Assembly (NCBI GenBank): GCA_904419315.1
Contig: CAJFQY010000026.1
Location: 1 to 26,607, forward strand
DNA length: 26,607 nucleotides
Source: Zongyangia gallinarum
GTDB lineage: Bacteria; Bacillota; Clostridia; Oscillospirales; Ruminococcaceae
Direction: 5' to 3'
Both the position numbers and the translations under genes were made by a program. The notes under the pieces are model-generated. The model made no database searches, had not been told where the DNA came from, and saw only the letters and a program-made list of their open reading frames with translations. Of the stretch, positions 1-7,618 are shown in pieces. The first letter of the stretch is position 1, and each line of letters opens with the position of its first letter.

Positions 1-420
1 CGTGAATGGGCTTGTACTCGGTGTAGTTCTTCCCGTATTCAATCAGCTTTTGCAATTCTTTCATGCGCTTCTCGGCGGTTTTCATGCCCTCCCGGATAGT
101 GTCGGCCTGTTCGCTGACAGAGGAAAGGGCTGCGTCCAGCTCCGCAAGGGTGGAAATGCCATGCTCGGAAAGATAGCCTACCGCCTTTGCAACGGCTTTC
201 AGTTCATCGGCTGCGTGCTGCCTTTGCCAACTCTGCGAATACTTCCGGCTCTTTTCTTTCTGAACGCTCAAATACTTCATCAGCAGATTTGCAAGGCCGG
301 GGGATTGCGGGGGCTGCTCCGGGGCAGTTTCCCGCGCCTTGAACAGCTCGCCAATCCATTCTTTGAGCTTCCCAATCTGCGCCCGGATTTCCGTGAGCGT
401 TTTGGACGGTTGGATTCTCG
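1..420 (-). pseudogene. C-terminal fragment of a mobile-element relaxase (MobA/relaxase type)
   Basis: Read on the minus strand from about 420 down to the window edge, one frame stays open and gives a charged, helix-rich sequence with stretches such as KTLTEIRAQIGKLKEWIGEL, NLLMKYLSVQKEKSRKYSQS and AADELKAVAKAVGYLSEHGI. This pattern is familiar from the coiled-coil C-terminal half of relaxase/mobilization nucleases on clostridial integrative and mobilizable elements. The nuclease domain with its catalytic Tyr and His triad would lie upstream, at higher coordinates, but sequence beyond about 420 reads as unrelated surface-protein DNA on the other strand. The fragment therefore has no start codon or catalytic domain here, and its 3' end lies outside the window. 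Family assignment is from recall of the family's sequence; the exact breakpoint is uncertain by some tens of bases. Confidence 0.65.
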
Positions 421-812
421 ACGAAGATACATGGGATATGGATTGGGATGAGATGGCGGCAAGCGCTTCCCAGATCGAGGGCTCGCCCTTTGGGGAGGAA
501 ACGGTAATCGCGAGAGCGCTCACCGAAGGCAAGCTGTATTTCGGCGCAACCGATTCCGCCGCCAATCCAGGCGACCCCACCGACCCCACCGACCCGGATC
601 AGCCCATCGGTCCAGCTGATCCGACCGGTCCATCAGGTTCAACTGATCCGATAGACTCCGATGAACAAAACGGCAGCGGAGATAAAGACAAGGATAATCC
701 GCTAACCAGCGATGGCAGCAATATGGTCTTGTTGCTTTCCCTGCTGCTCGCATCGGGAACAGTTGTGGCCGCCGTTACAGTATACGGTCGTAGACCCAGA
801 AGAGAACAATAA
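420..812 (+). pseudogene. 3' fragment of a cell-surface protein with sortase-type C-terminal anchor
   Basis: The plus-strand frame ending in TAA at 810-812 has the architecture of a wall-anchored protein tail. A short acidic folded-looking segment (DEDTWDMDWDEMAA) is followed by a Pro/Asp/Thr-rich linker with GDPTDPTDPDQP-like repeats, a variant sorting motif NPLTSDGSN, a hydrophobic membrane segment (MVLLLSLLLASGTVVAAVTV) and a basic tail RRPRREQ. Clostridial anchors usually read xPxTG; here Ser replaces Gly after Thr, so sortase recognition is uncertain. The N-terminal bulk (signal peptide and ectodomain) is missing because the frame runs leftward into DNA antisense to a relaxase. The open frame continues to an ATG at 339, but that part is a shadow of the relaxase and no ribosome site supports it. 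Probably a truncated remnant, or one end of a misjoined contig. Confidence 0.55.
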
Positions 813-899
813 AAGGTGAGAATATCCGGCGTTTTTCTTATCGGGCTGATCTGCTGACAGGAGCAAAGCCTTGTTGAGAAGCAAGGATTATTCGTATTT

Positions 900-943
900 A
901 AAAAATACCATCATGGCTTTAAACTGCCATGATGGTATTTTTT
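900..943. terminator. Strong bidirectional intrinsic terminator
   Basis: An 18-bp perfect inverted repeat (900-917 with 926-943) encloses an 8-base loop. Six A's flank the left arm and six T's the right arm, so it can stop transcription from both sides. It lies about 90 bases past the stop of the surface-protein fragment. Confidence 0.8.
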
Positions 944-1064
944 ATAGTCTAAAAAGAGCATCAATAAATGATGGGGGAAATCACAGTATAAATTCCTATA
1001 AAGGAGAAAATAGGTACGACTCAATGAGACATAGCCTAACCCCCTTTTTGAGTTGAAGCGTTTA

Positions 1065-1110
1065 TTCCTTTTTATAAAAAGGAAATGGGTACCACAGGAG
1101 TGGTACCCAT
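1065..1110 (-). terminator. Tandem hairpins, likely terminator for the thioesterase transcript
   Basis: A 10-bp inverted repeat (1085-1094 with 1101-1110, six-base loop, contains GGTACC in both arms) is followed on the minus strand by a T-rich run. That run is itself part of a second perfect 20-base palindrome at 1065-1084. The first hairpin plus the T-rich stretch fits an intrinsic terminator reading leftward. Confidence 0.55.
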
Positions 1111-1302
1111 AACTGCGATAAAATTACCTATAACGGATTTTCGCAGGTAGACAGCGGCATTATAACTGCTATATGCCGCATCTTCTGCTGATAGAACAAA
1201 AAACGTCTGCGTGGACGGCAAATAGCTCTGATTAAGGCTGTAGCATCGTCCCACAGATACTCCCCCTTCGTCCTCGGAGGGCGCGCAGTGGCCAAATGTC
1301 AT
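1072..1302 (-). CDS. Hypothetical small ORF, 76 residues, doubtful
   Basis: A minus-strand frame starting at ATG 1302 has a possible ribosome site (AGGCGG, about 4 bases upstream) and gives MTFGHCAPSEDEGGVSVGRC and onward, ending with a mildly hydrophobic GNFIAVMGTTPVVPISFL. A longer form could begin at GTG 1338 but has no ribosome site. The last dozen codons coincide with the hairpin at 1085-1110, so the C-terminus is dictated by a terminator sequence. I do not recognise any family. It lies downstream of the thioesterase gene and may simply be an untranslated tail, or the decayed end of a former gene. Confidence 0.22.
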   Translation of the reverse strand: MTFGHCAPSEDEGGVSVGRCYSLNQSYLPSTQTFFVLSAEDAAYSSYNAAVYLRKSVIGNFIAVMGTTPVVPISFL

Positions 1303-1384
1303 ATCACCGCCTGTTTTACACAAGATGAGTAAGCGCACTCTTTGGAAAACAGAAGCGTCCCGGTTGAAGTAGAGGATTTTTTAT

Positions 1385-1777
1385 TTACTTATCAAGTTTG
1401 TCATAGGCTTTTTGGCGAAACTTTTCTGTTTTGACAATAAAGCGTTTATGTTGGCCTTCACCAATCATCCCTTTTTCATCATAGGCTTTCACAATAAAGG
1501 TGATTTCCCTGCCATCTACTCCAGCTATTTCCGCCTCGGCCCGTACCGTCATTCCTACCGGGGTAGCGGCCACATGGCTGACGTTGACAAGAGTTCCCAC
1601 TGTTGTCATCCCCTCCTCCAAAAACTGTTTGCAGCAGGCCGCAGCAGCTTCTTCAATGAGGGCAATCATCATCGGCGTGGCGAACACATCAATTTCACCG
1701 CTTCCCACCGTTTTTGCGGTATTTTCTTGAGTTACCTTTGTCTCTTTGCTAAGTTTTGCTCCAATTAAAATTTCCAT
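1385..1777 (-). CDS. FlK-like hot-dog fold thioesterase
   Basis: The 130-residue product matches the single-domain hot-dog thioesterases related to fluoroacetyl-CoA thioesterase FlK. These hydrolyse small acyl-CoA thioesters in the cytosol. Visible family features are the segment DVFATPMMIALIEEAAAACC (Thr and Glu at the helix start, equivalent to the FlK catalytic Thr and Glu) and the conserved GTLVNVSHVAATPVGM strand-turn carrying the catalytic-type His. The true acyl substrate cannot be read from sequence; many clostridial relatives have no known substrate. ATG 1777 is preferred over GTG 1780 because GGAGGT sits 8 bases before it. A sigma-A-type promoter overlaps the end of clpC directly upstream, so this gene can be transcribed on its own. 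Confidence 0.85.
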   Translation of the reverse strand: MEILIGAKLSKETKVTQENTAKTVGSGEIDVFATPMMIALIEEAAAACCKQFLEEGMTTVGTLVNVSHVAATPVGMTVRAEAEIAGVDGREITFIVKAYDEKGMIGEGQHKRFIVKTEKFRQKAYDKLDK

Positions 1778-1808
1778 CACTGTCTACCTCCATCACTTTT
1801 ACCAATTT

Positions 1809-1837
1809 ATGATAAACTTTTTTGTCAGTTTTGTAAA
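1809..1837 (-). promoter_or_regulatory. Sigma-A-type promoter for the thioesterase gene
   Basis: On the minus strand TTTACA (1837-1832) is separated by exactly 17 bases from TATCAT (1814-1809). Each hexamer matches consensus at five of six positions. The -35 box overlaps the last codons of clpC, so the gene can be uncoupled from clpC transcription. Confidence 0.6.
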
Positions 1838-4302
1838 GAGGGAATCTTACTTTTTACAGATCGGGTGATGGAGAAAATAAATTGATCCTCTTGGTAGGTA
1901 CAGTGAATATGATCCCCTGAAGAAAATTCGCCCAGAAGCATTTTCTCAGCCAAAGTATCCTCAATCTCACTTTGAATCAACCGACGGAGAGGACGGGCTC
2001 CATAGGTAATATCATATCCCTGATGGGCAATATGTTCCACCACCTCTTTGGAAAAAGAAATAGAAACCCCGATATCTTCCATCCTTTTTTGCAGTTTCGA
2101 TAACATGAGACAGGTAATCTTCCGCACATCATCTTCCTTTAGCCTTGAAAAAACGACGATCTCGTCGATCCGGTTGACAAGCTCCGGTTTAAAAAGACGT
2201 TTTAACTCCTTCATCATATCGGATTTCATCGTTTTTTCATCTCCGGAGAACGGAACAAAACCTACATTACTTCCCTGTGCTAAAGCCTGAGCTCCCAAAT
2301 TAGAGGTCATAATGATGACGGTATTTTTAAAATTCACCTTCCGCCCCTGGGAATCGGTAAGAACTCCATCCTCTAAAATCTGTAGCAAAAGGTTAAAAAC
2401 ATCTGGATGAGCTTTTTCAATCTCATCAAAGAGTACAACACAATAAGGCCTACGGCGCACCTTTTCGGTGAGTTGACCCCCTTCATCATACCCCACATAT
2501 CCGGGAGGAGAACCGATGAGCTTGGATACAGCATGTTTTTCCATAAACTCAGACATATCCAGCCGAATCATCGAATTTTCGTCTAAAAAAAGACTTTCCG
2601 CCAATGCCTTGCTCAGTTCCGTTTTTCCCACACCGGTTGGGCCCAGAAAGAGAAAGGAGCCTACCGGTCTCCCCGGATCAGAAATTCCTACCCGTCCACG
2701 GCGGATGGCCCGGGAAACTGCGCTGACCGCCTCTTCCTGCCCCACGACACGGTGATGCAGCTCTTCTTCTAATTGAAGAAGTCTTTCACTCTGTCTTGAA
2801 GTCAAGCGGCTTACGTCAATCCCCGTGTCAGCAGAAACAATTTCCGCAATATCTTCCGCTGTCACCTGGCCGGTAAAACAGCGATGTATTTTTTCCGGTA
2901 CGTTATTCTTTTTTTCAATTCTTTCCTTCAGTGACAGTTCGCTATCCCTGATTTTAGCCGCCATCTCAAAGTCCTGGTCGTTGATGGCCTTTTCCTTTTG
3001 TTCTCTCAGCAGGCTGAGCTCCTCATCCAAATGATTGACAGGGGCAGAAAATTCTCGTAATTTGACTCGGGATGCTGCTTCATCCATCAGGTCAATGGCC
3101 TTATCCGGCAAAAAGCGGTCACTGAGATACCTAGCGGAAAGACATACCGCCGCATGAATGGCTTCATCAAGAATTTTAAGTCTATAATGCGCTTCATACC
3201 GTTCTCGTATTCCCCTGAGAATTTCCTCTGCATCCGAAAGGGAGGGTTCTGCAATGACCACACTTTGGAAGCGGCGTTCCAAGGCGCTATCCTTTTCAAT
3301 ATACCGCCGATATTCTTCCGTAGTCGTAGCACCGATGACCTGGATCTCCCCACGGGCTAACTGGGGCTTGAAGATATTCGCTGCATCCACAGCACCCTCC
3401 GCTGCCCCTGCCCCTACAATGGTATGCACCTCATCGATAAAGATAATAACATTGCGGGCGGACACCACCTCTTCCAATACCTTTTTTATTCTCTCTTCAA
3501 ATTCTCCTCGATATTTGGTGCCTGCCACCATGGAGCTAAGATCCATAGACAACACCCGCTTTCCCCGCAGAGAATCAGGTACCATATTTGTCACGATTTT
3601 TTGTGCCAGCCCTTCCACTACAGCCGTCTTCCCAACCCCTGGTTCTCCAATAAGGCATGGATTGTTTTTGGTGCGGCGAGAAAGGATCTGGATAACGCGC
3701 TCAATCTCCTTCTGTCTGCCAATCACCGGATCCAGCTGGTTTTCCCTGGCCTTCTGGGTCAGATCCTTACAGAATTTGTCTAAATTGGGAGTGTGGCATT
3801 CTCCGCTCCGAACGGCCTGCCCATAGGCTTTGGAGATCGGCTGTTTACCGGTGGAAGAACCCTCGATCCCCATTACTTCAAACAGTTGGGCACATATGAA
3901 GTCGCAGTTTATCCCCAATTCTCTGAGAAATCGAACGGCATAACTATCGTTTTCCTTGAGAATGGCCATTAAGATATGCTCTGTCCCTACCATGCCGTGG
4001 CCCATCAGCTTTGCTTCTATAAGGGATAGTTCCAGGATACGCTTACAGCGAGGTGTAAAATCGTTAGGAGAGAGTACTGATTTAATCCCTCGTCCTACTG
4101 TGAGAATTAACTTTTTCTTGATTTCTTCTAAGGTAATCCCTTTTTTTGATAATATCTGATAGGCTACGCCGCTTCCCTCTTCCAACAATCCCACCAGCAG
4201 ATGTTCGCTGCCAATATAGGTGTGTCCTAAGTTTTCTGCTTCAGTAATGGCAAAATTAATCGCATTGTTGGCCTTCTGGGTAAAGCCATTGAATTTAAAC
4301 AT
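1825..4302 (-). CDS. clpC: ATP-dependent Clp protease ATP-binding subunit ClpC
   Basis: This 825-residue HSP100 unfoldase feeds substrates to the ClpP peptidase. Order of parts: two Clp N-terminal repeats (about 1-145), first AAA module with Walker A GEPGVGKT near 219-226 and Walker B IIFIDE near 286-291, a UVR-type coiled middle domain (about 424-459, DFEMAAKIRDSE) that marks ClpC rather than ClpA or ClpB, then the second AAA module with GPTGVGKT near 554-561 and a C-terminal D2-small domain. Start ATG 4302 is chosen over an ATG 33 bases upstream because GGAGG lies 6 bases before it and the product then begins MFKFNGFTQ as in the family. Unlike Bacillus, no ctsR, mcsA or mcsB adjoins it, and no CtsR heptad repeat or CIRCE was seen in its upstream region. 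Confidence 0.95.
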   Translation of the reverse strand: MFKFNGFTQKANNAINFAITEAENLGHTYIGSEHLLVGLLEEGSGVAYQILSKKGITLEEIKKKLILTVGRGIKSVLSPNDFTPRCKRILELSLIEAKLMGHGMVGTEHILMAILKENDSYAVRFLRELGINCDFICAQLFEVMGIEGSSTGKQPISKAYGQAVRSGECHTPNLDKFCKDLTQKARENQLDPVIGRQKEIERVIQILSRRTKNNPCLIGEPGVGKTAVVEGLAQKIVTNMVPDSLRGKRVLSMDLSSMVAGTKYRGEFEERIKKVLEEVVSARNVIIFIDEVHTIVGAGAAEGAVDAANIFKPQLARGEIQVIGATTTEEYRRYIEKDSALERRFQSVVIAEPSLSDAEEILRGIRERYEAHYRLKILDEAIHAAVCLSARYLSDRFLPDKAIDLMDEAASRVKLREFSAPVNHLDEELSLLREQKEKAINDQDFEMAAKIRDSELSLKERIEKKNNVPEKIHRCFTGQVTAEDIAEIVSADTGIDVSRLTSRQSERLLQLEEELHHRVVGQEEAVSAVSRAIRRGRVGISDPGRPVGSFLFLGPTGVGKTELSKALAESLFLDENSMIRLDMSEFMEKHAVSKLIGSPPGYVGYDEGGQLTEKVRRRPYCVVLFDEIEKAHPDVFNLLLQILEDGVLTDSQGRKVNFKNTVIIMTSNLGAQALAQGSNVGFVPFSGDEKTMKSDMMKELKRLFKPELVNRIDEIVVFSRLKEDDVRKITCLMLSKLQKRMEDIGVSISFSKEVVEHIAHQGYDITYGARPLRRLIQSEIEDTLAEKMLLGEFSSGDHIHCTYQEDQFIFSITRSVKSKIPSLQN

Positions 4303-4452
4303 GTTTTTCCTCCGCTCTTTGGTCGTAAGGCGCATGCATTCTCCTGCGTCCCCTTCTATTCTATGTCATTATCTTGTGCTGTTTGAAAAATAAATATGCC
4401 ATTGATATCTAGGGACATTCTTATAAACATGTAACATCTTTTAGCCCAAGCA

Positions 4453-4461
4453 CATAGGATA
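4453..4461 (+). promoter_or_regulatory. Sigma-K-like -10 element ahead of the cysteine-rich gene
   Basis: CATAGGATA fits the sigma-K -10 pattern CATAnnnTA exactly, and an AC dinucleotide lies 17 bases upstream, close to the sigma-K -35 arrangement. It ends about 30 bases before the cysteine-rich ORF, just ahead of its AAGGAGG. The motif is short, so chance occurrence is possible. Confidence 0.35.
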
Positions 4462-4491
4462 CCATGAAAACTTTTTAAGGAGGCAACTCTT

Positions 4492-4617
4492 ATGTGTAAC
4501 TGTAATTCCGGTTGTGGCAGCTGTTCTTGGATTATTATACTTATCCTGATTCTGTGCTGCTGTGGTGGTTGCGGTAACAACTGTGGTTCGGGTAACAACT
4601 GCGGGTGCTGCAACTAA
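4492..4617 (+). CDS. 41-residue cysteine/glycine-rich membrane micro-protein
   Basis: A short plus-strand frame begins ATG 4492 with a strong AAGGAGG 8 bases upstream and ends TAA 4615-4617. The peptide starts MCNCNSGCGSCS, has a ten-residue hydrophobic core WIIILILILC, then CCCGGCGNNCGSGNNCGCCN. Twelve of 41 residues are Cys. The layout (Cys/Gly termini around one short membrane segment) recalls the small YjcZ-type and coat-associated cysteine-rich peptides of spore formers, but I cannot name a family. It is the only convincing intact plus-strand gene in this block, diverging from clpC and converging on groEL. A sigma-K-like element lies upstream and a strong terminator downstream, so it looks like a single-gene transcript, perhaps late sporulation. 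Confidence 0.75.
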   Translation: MCNCNSGCGSCSWIIILILILCCCGGCGNNCGSGNNCGCCN

Positions 4618-4647
4618 CCCTACTGGTTTCCTCTTGTGATAAAAGAA

Positions 4648-4680
4648 ACAGGGGGCGCCGTTTATAACGGCGCCCCCTGT
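4648..4680. terminator. Bidirectional terminator between the micro-gene and groEL
   Basis: A 15-bp perfect inverted repeat (4648-4662 with 4666-4680), very GC-rich with a 3-base minimal loop, is flanked by A-rich and T-rich stretches on its outer sides. It can end both the plus-strand micro-gene and the minus-strand groESL transcript. Confidence 0.85.
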
Positions 4681-4745
4681 TCTTTTGGTGCGCGTGAAAA
4701 CTCGCCGCTTTATAGCAGCTATCTTTTGAATGGCGATGCGGACGA

Positions 4746-6374
4746 TTAATACATGCCGCCCTGAGCGCCTGCCGGCATGGCCGGTGCGGGGTTCTCTTCC
4801 TTCTTGTCAGCGACAAGGGATTCGGTGGTCAGCACCATAGAGGCTACAGAAGCTGCGTTCTCCAGAGCGCTTCTGGTTACCTTGGTGGGATCCACGATAC
4901 CTGCATCCATCATATCCACATATTTCTCATTGTAAGCATCGAAGCCATAGCCGACCTTCCGTGCCCGGCGGATCTTATCGATGATAACGGAACCTTCCAG
5001 ACCTGCGTTCTCAGCAATCTGGCGGATAGGAGCCTCCAAAGCTTTCAGAACAATGCGAACACCGGTCTTTTCATCGCCGTCGCAGGACGGAATGATCTTC
5101 TCAACTGCTGGCATTGCATTGATCAGAGCGACGCCGCCGCCGGCTACAATGCCTTCCTCTACTGCTGCTTTGGTTGCGGAGAGAGCATCCTCAATGCGCA
5201 GTTTCTTCTCTTTCATCTCGATCTCGGTAGCCGCGCCAACTTTGATAACAGCAACGCCGCCAGCCAATTTTGCCAGTCTCTCCTGGAGCTTCTCGCGGTC
5301 AAATTCGCTGGTAGAAGTCTCAAGCTGTGCTTTGATCTGGCCAACTCTTGCCTTGATCTCATCAGGATTGCCAGCGCCGCCTACGATAATGGTGTTCTCT
5401 TTCTGCACCTTGACCTGACGTGCGCGGCCCAGCTGCTGCATGGTGGTATCTTTCAGATCCAGACCCAGCTCATCGCAGATAACAGTACCGCCGGTCAGGA
5501 TGGCGATATCCTGCAGCATGTCTTTTCTTCTATCGCCAAAGCCCGGAGCCTTAACAGCGACGCAGGTAAAGGTTCCTCTCAGTTTATTGACAACCAGGGT
5601 GGTCAGGGCTTCTCCCTCTACATCCTCAGCAATGATGAGGAGTTTTTTGCCGGCCTGTACAATCTGCTCCAGCAGAGGCAGCAGATCCTGGATAGCGGAA
5701 ATCTTCTTATCAGTGATCAGGATATAAGCGTCGTCCAGGACAGCTTCCATCTTATCGGTATCGGTGACCATGTAAGGAGCGATATAGCCCCGGTCAAACT
5801 GCATGCCTTCTACAACTTCGCTGTAGGTCTCAGCGGTTCTGGACTCTTCTACAGTGATAACGCCTTCTGCGGTTACTTTCTCCATAGCCTCGGCAATCAG
5901 ATTACCGATGGTCTCATCACCAGAGGAAACAGAAGCAACTCTTGCAATGTCCGCGGAGCCTGCTACCTGTTTAGAGTTGTTCTCCACCTCGGCAACAGCG
6001 GCCTTGACAGCCTTCTGGATGCCCTTCTTAACAACCATGGGGTTTGCGCCGGCTGCCACGTTCTTCATGCCCTCATTAACCAGAGCCTGTGCCAGCAGTG
6101 TAGCGGTTGTGGTACCATCACCTGCTGCATCGTTGGTCTTGGTAGCAACCTCTTTGACCAACTGTGCGCCCATATTCTCAAACGGATCATCTAGGTCGAT
6201 CTCCTTAGCGATGGTAACACCGTCGTTGGTGATCAGGGGAGAACCGAATTTTTTATCAAGAACTACATTTCTGCCCTTGGGGCCCATGGTAATTTTTACT
6301 GTATTTGCCAGTTGATCAATACCAGACTGGAGAGACTTTCTTGCCTCTTCGCCATATGCAATGATTTTAGCCAT
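4746..6374 (-). CDS. groL: 60 kDa chaperonin GroEL
   Basis: The 542-residue product is the tetradecameric chaperonin that folds proteins in an ATP-driven cavity capped by GroES. Diagnostic stretches include TMGPKGRNVVLDKKFGSP and the nucleotide-binding DGTTTATLLAQ near the N-terminus, the apical GFGDRRKDMLQDIA segment, GGGVALI in the C-terminal equatorial domain, and a flexible Met/Gly-ended tail (GGMY). Start ATG 6374 (MAKIIAYGEE) is preferred over a start 15 bases upstream because GGAGG lies 8 bases before it. It follows groES after a 38-base gap and shares its CIRCE-controlled promoter. Length and motifs are normal for the family. Confidence 0.98.
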   Translation of the reverse strand: MAKIIAYGEEARKSLQSGIDQLANTVKITMGPKGRNVVLDKKFGSPLITNDGVTIAKEIDLDDPFENMGAQLVKEVATKTNDAAGDGTTTATLLAQALVNEGMKNVAAGANPMVVKKGIQKAVKAAVAEVENNSKQVAGSADIARVASVSSGDETIGNLIAEAMEKVTAEGVITVEESRTAETYSEVVEGMQFDRGYIAPYMVTDTDKMEAVLDDAYILITDKKISAIQDLLPLLEQIVQAGKKLLIIAEDVEGEALTTLVVNKLRGTFTCVAVKAPGFGDRRKDMLQDIAILTGGTVICDELGLDLKDTTMQQLGRARQVKVQKENTIIVGGAGNPDEIKARVGQIKAQLETSTSEFDREKLQERLAKLAGGVAVIKVGAATEIEMKEKKLRIEDALSATKAAVEEGIVAGGGVALINAMPAVEKIIPSCDGDEKTGVRIVLKALEAPIRQIAENAGLEGSVIIDKIRRARKVGYGFDAYNEKYVDMMDAGIVDPTKVTRSALENAASVASMVLTTESLVADKKEENPAPAMPAGAQGGMY

Positions 6375-6412
6375 AATGAAAACCTCCAATAATACTTCTA
6401 TTTAGAAATTCC

Positions 6413-6697
6413 TTATTCAACAATTGCCAGGATATCGGACTGACGCAAGATAATGTATTCCTGTCCGTCAATCTTCACATTGGTGCCTGCATACTGGCTC
6501 ATCAGAACCTTCTGGCCTTCTTTGAGGTACATTTTAACCTCTTTGCCATCTACCATACCGCCCGGTCCAACGGAGATAACTTCCGCGATCTGGGGTTTCT
6601 CTTTGGCGTTACCGGCCAGGATAATCCCGCTCTTGGTTGTTTCCTCTGCTTCCACCATTTTAATCACGACTCTGTCCGCGAGAGGTTTGATTGTCAT
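6413..6697 (-). CDS. groS: 10 kDa co-chaperonin GroES
   Basis: The 94-residue product is the heptameric lid of GroEL. It begins MTIKPLADRVVIK, carries the mobile-loop region EAEETTKSGIILAG with its hydrophobic GIIL anchor, and ends with the conserved EYIILRQSDILAIVE strand. AAGGAGG lies 8 bases before ATG 6697. It is first in the groES-groEL operon; the promoter and CIRCE element lie just upstream. Confidence 0.98.
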   Translation of the reverse strand: MTIKPLADRVVIKMVEAEETTKSGIILAGNAKEKPQIAEVISVGPGGMVDGKEVKMYLKEGQKVLMSQYAGTNVKIDGQEYIILRQSDILAIVE

Positions 6698-6739
6698 TTG
6701 TAGTTCCTCCTTGTATGATATGATTGTATCAACATATTA

Positions 6740-6766
6740 TTAGCACTCTTTATTCCCGAGTGCTAA
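6740..6766 (-). promoter_or_regulatory. CIRCE operator (HrcA binding site)
   Basis: TTAGCACTC, nine spacer bases and GAGTGCTAA make a perfect match to the CIRCE consensus inverted repeat. It sits between the predicted promoter and the groES start, where the HrcA repressor blocks transcription until heat shock. The hrcA gene itself is not in this window. Confidence 0.97.
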
Positions 6767-6771
6767 GTAAT

Positions 6772-6799
6772 ATTTTAGCTATTTTTTCATAAAAATCAA
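6772..6799 (-). promoter_or_regulatory. Sigma-A-type promoter of groESL
   Basis: On the minus strand TTGATT (6799-6794), a 16-base spacer and TAAAAT (6777-6772) lie immediately upstream of CIRCE, so the start site would fall within or at the edge of the operator, as expected for HrcA control. Confidence 0.6.
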
Positions 6800-6907
6800 G
6801 ACCTTTTTGGATTATTTTCACTTTATTATAAAATTTAACAAATCGTTCAATATTAGTATGGTTTTTCCTCCCTTGCCATATTCATGAAGGGCATTGCTCT
6901 AGGGAAA

Positions 6908-7618
6908 CTACCTGATAAACTGCCCTATGGCGTAGAGGAGCCAAATGTGCAGCGGATAGAAAAGATAGAAAAACCAACGGGTGACTGTGCTGTCCTTCCC
7001 TCTCTTCCCGTTATAAAAGAGAATGGGAATGATCGCGAACATCATCATCCACTGGGGATTGACCTGCCAGTAATACTCTGCCGGCATCAGCGGCAAAATG
7101 GCGGAAGATGCAAGACAGGCAATCAGATAGCCCAGCACCAATCTTCCTCTGTGTCCATGGAAGCAATAAAACGCCAAGCTACAAGCGATGCCAATGAGTC
7201 CGGCTTCGGTCAGTAAGGTAAAGAGCATCGACGCCACAACACAGAGAAAACTGATGAAGCGGTGTTTGCCCTTTATAAAGCTATCCACGAAGATGATAAC
7301 CAGCAGGCATCCGGCAAGTCCCAGAAAGATGTTATTGGTGATCTCCGGCCCATTGTGGAAAAGGTACTTCATCCCCTCGTTTCCCAGTTGCATAAGAACA
7401 CCGCAGCCAAACAGGCGGAGAAAATACTTGCCCACATTCCTGCTGTGGAAAAAGGCTTCAACCATGAGGAAAAAGAATACTGGTGCGCTCAGCCGCCCAA
7501 TATAGCGCATCCAAAAGGGCATTCCCGGTATAAACGCACCGATGTGGTCAATAACCATGCAGAAAAGGGCAAACATTTTGAGCCCCCATCCGCTGATAAG
7601 TCCTTTTTGCTTTGCCAT
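6908..7618 (-). CDS. TraX-family multispanning membrane protein
   Basis: This 236-residue hydrophobic protein matches the TraX family, named after the F-plasmid gene for N-acetylation of pilin and now seen on many Bacillota chromosomes with no link to conjugation. It starts LISGWGLKMFALFCMVIDHI, with the family's early Lys-x-x-Ala and the conserved Asp-His in the first membrane helix, followed by YIGRLSAPVFFFLMVEAF. About seven or eight membrane segments can be counted, and the end FYLFYPLHIWLLYAIG is typical. The ATG directly follows the TAG of the upstream ATPase gene with no intervening base, and its ribosome site GGGGAGG lies inside that gene, so translation is probably coupled. The acyl acceptor, if any, is unknown. 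Confidence 0.85.
   Translation of the reverse strand: MAKQKGLISGWGLKMFALFCMVIDHIGAFIPGMPFWMRYIGRLSAPVFFFLMVEAFFHSRNVGKYFLRLFGCGVLMQLGNEGMKYLFHNGPEITNNIFLGLAGCLLVIIFVDSFIKGKHRFISFLCVVASMLFTLLTEAGLIGIACSLAFYCFHGHRGRLVLGYLIACLASSAILPLMPAEYYWQVNPQWMMMFAIIPILFYNGKRGKDSTVTRWFFYLFYPLHIWLLYAIGQFIR

Noticed and set aside
2..451. Plus-strand 149-codon frame at the left edge
   Set aside because: It is antisense to the relaxase fragment; the minus-strand frame has family-like coiled-coil sequence and the plus frame does not.
871..1056. Plus-strand 61-codon frame
   Set aside because: It runs through the perfect terminator hairpin at 900-943 and has no ribosome site.
3254..3826. Plus-strand 190-codon frame inside clpC
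   Set aside because: It lies wholly antisense to the first AAA module of ClpC, which has every expected motif.
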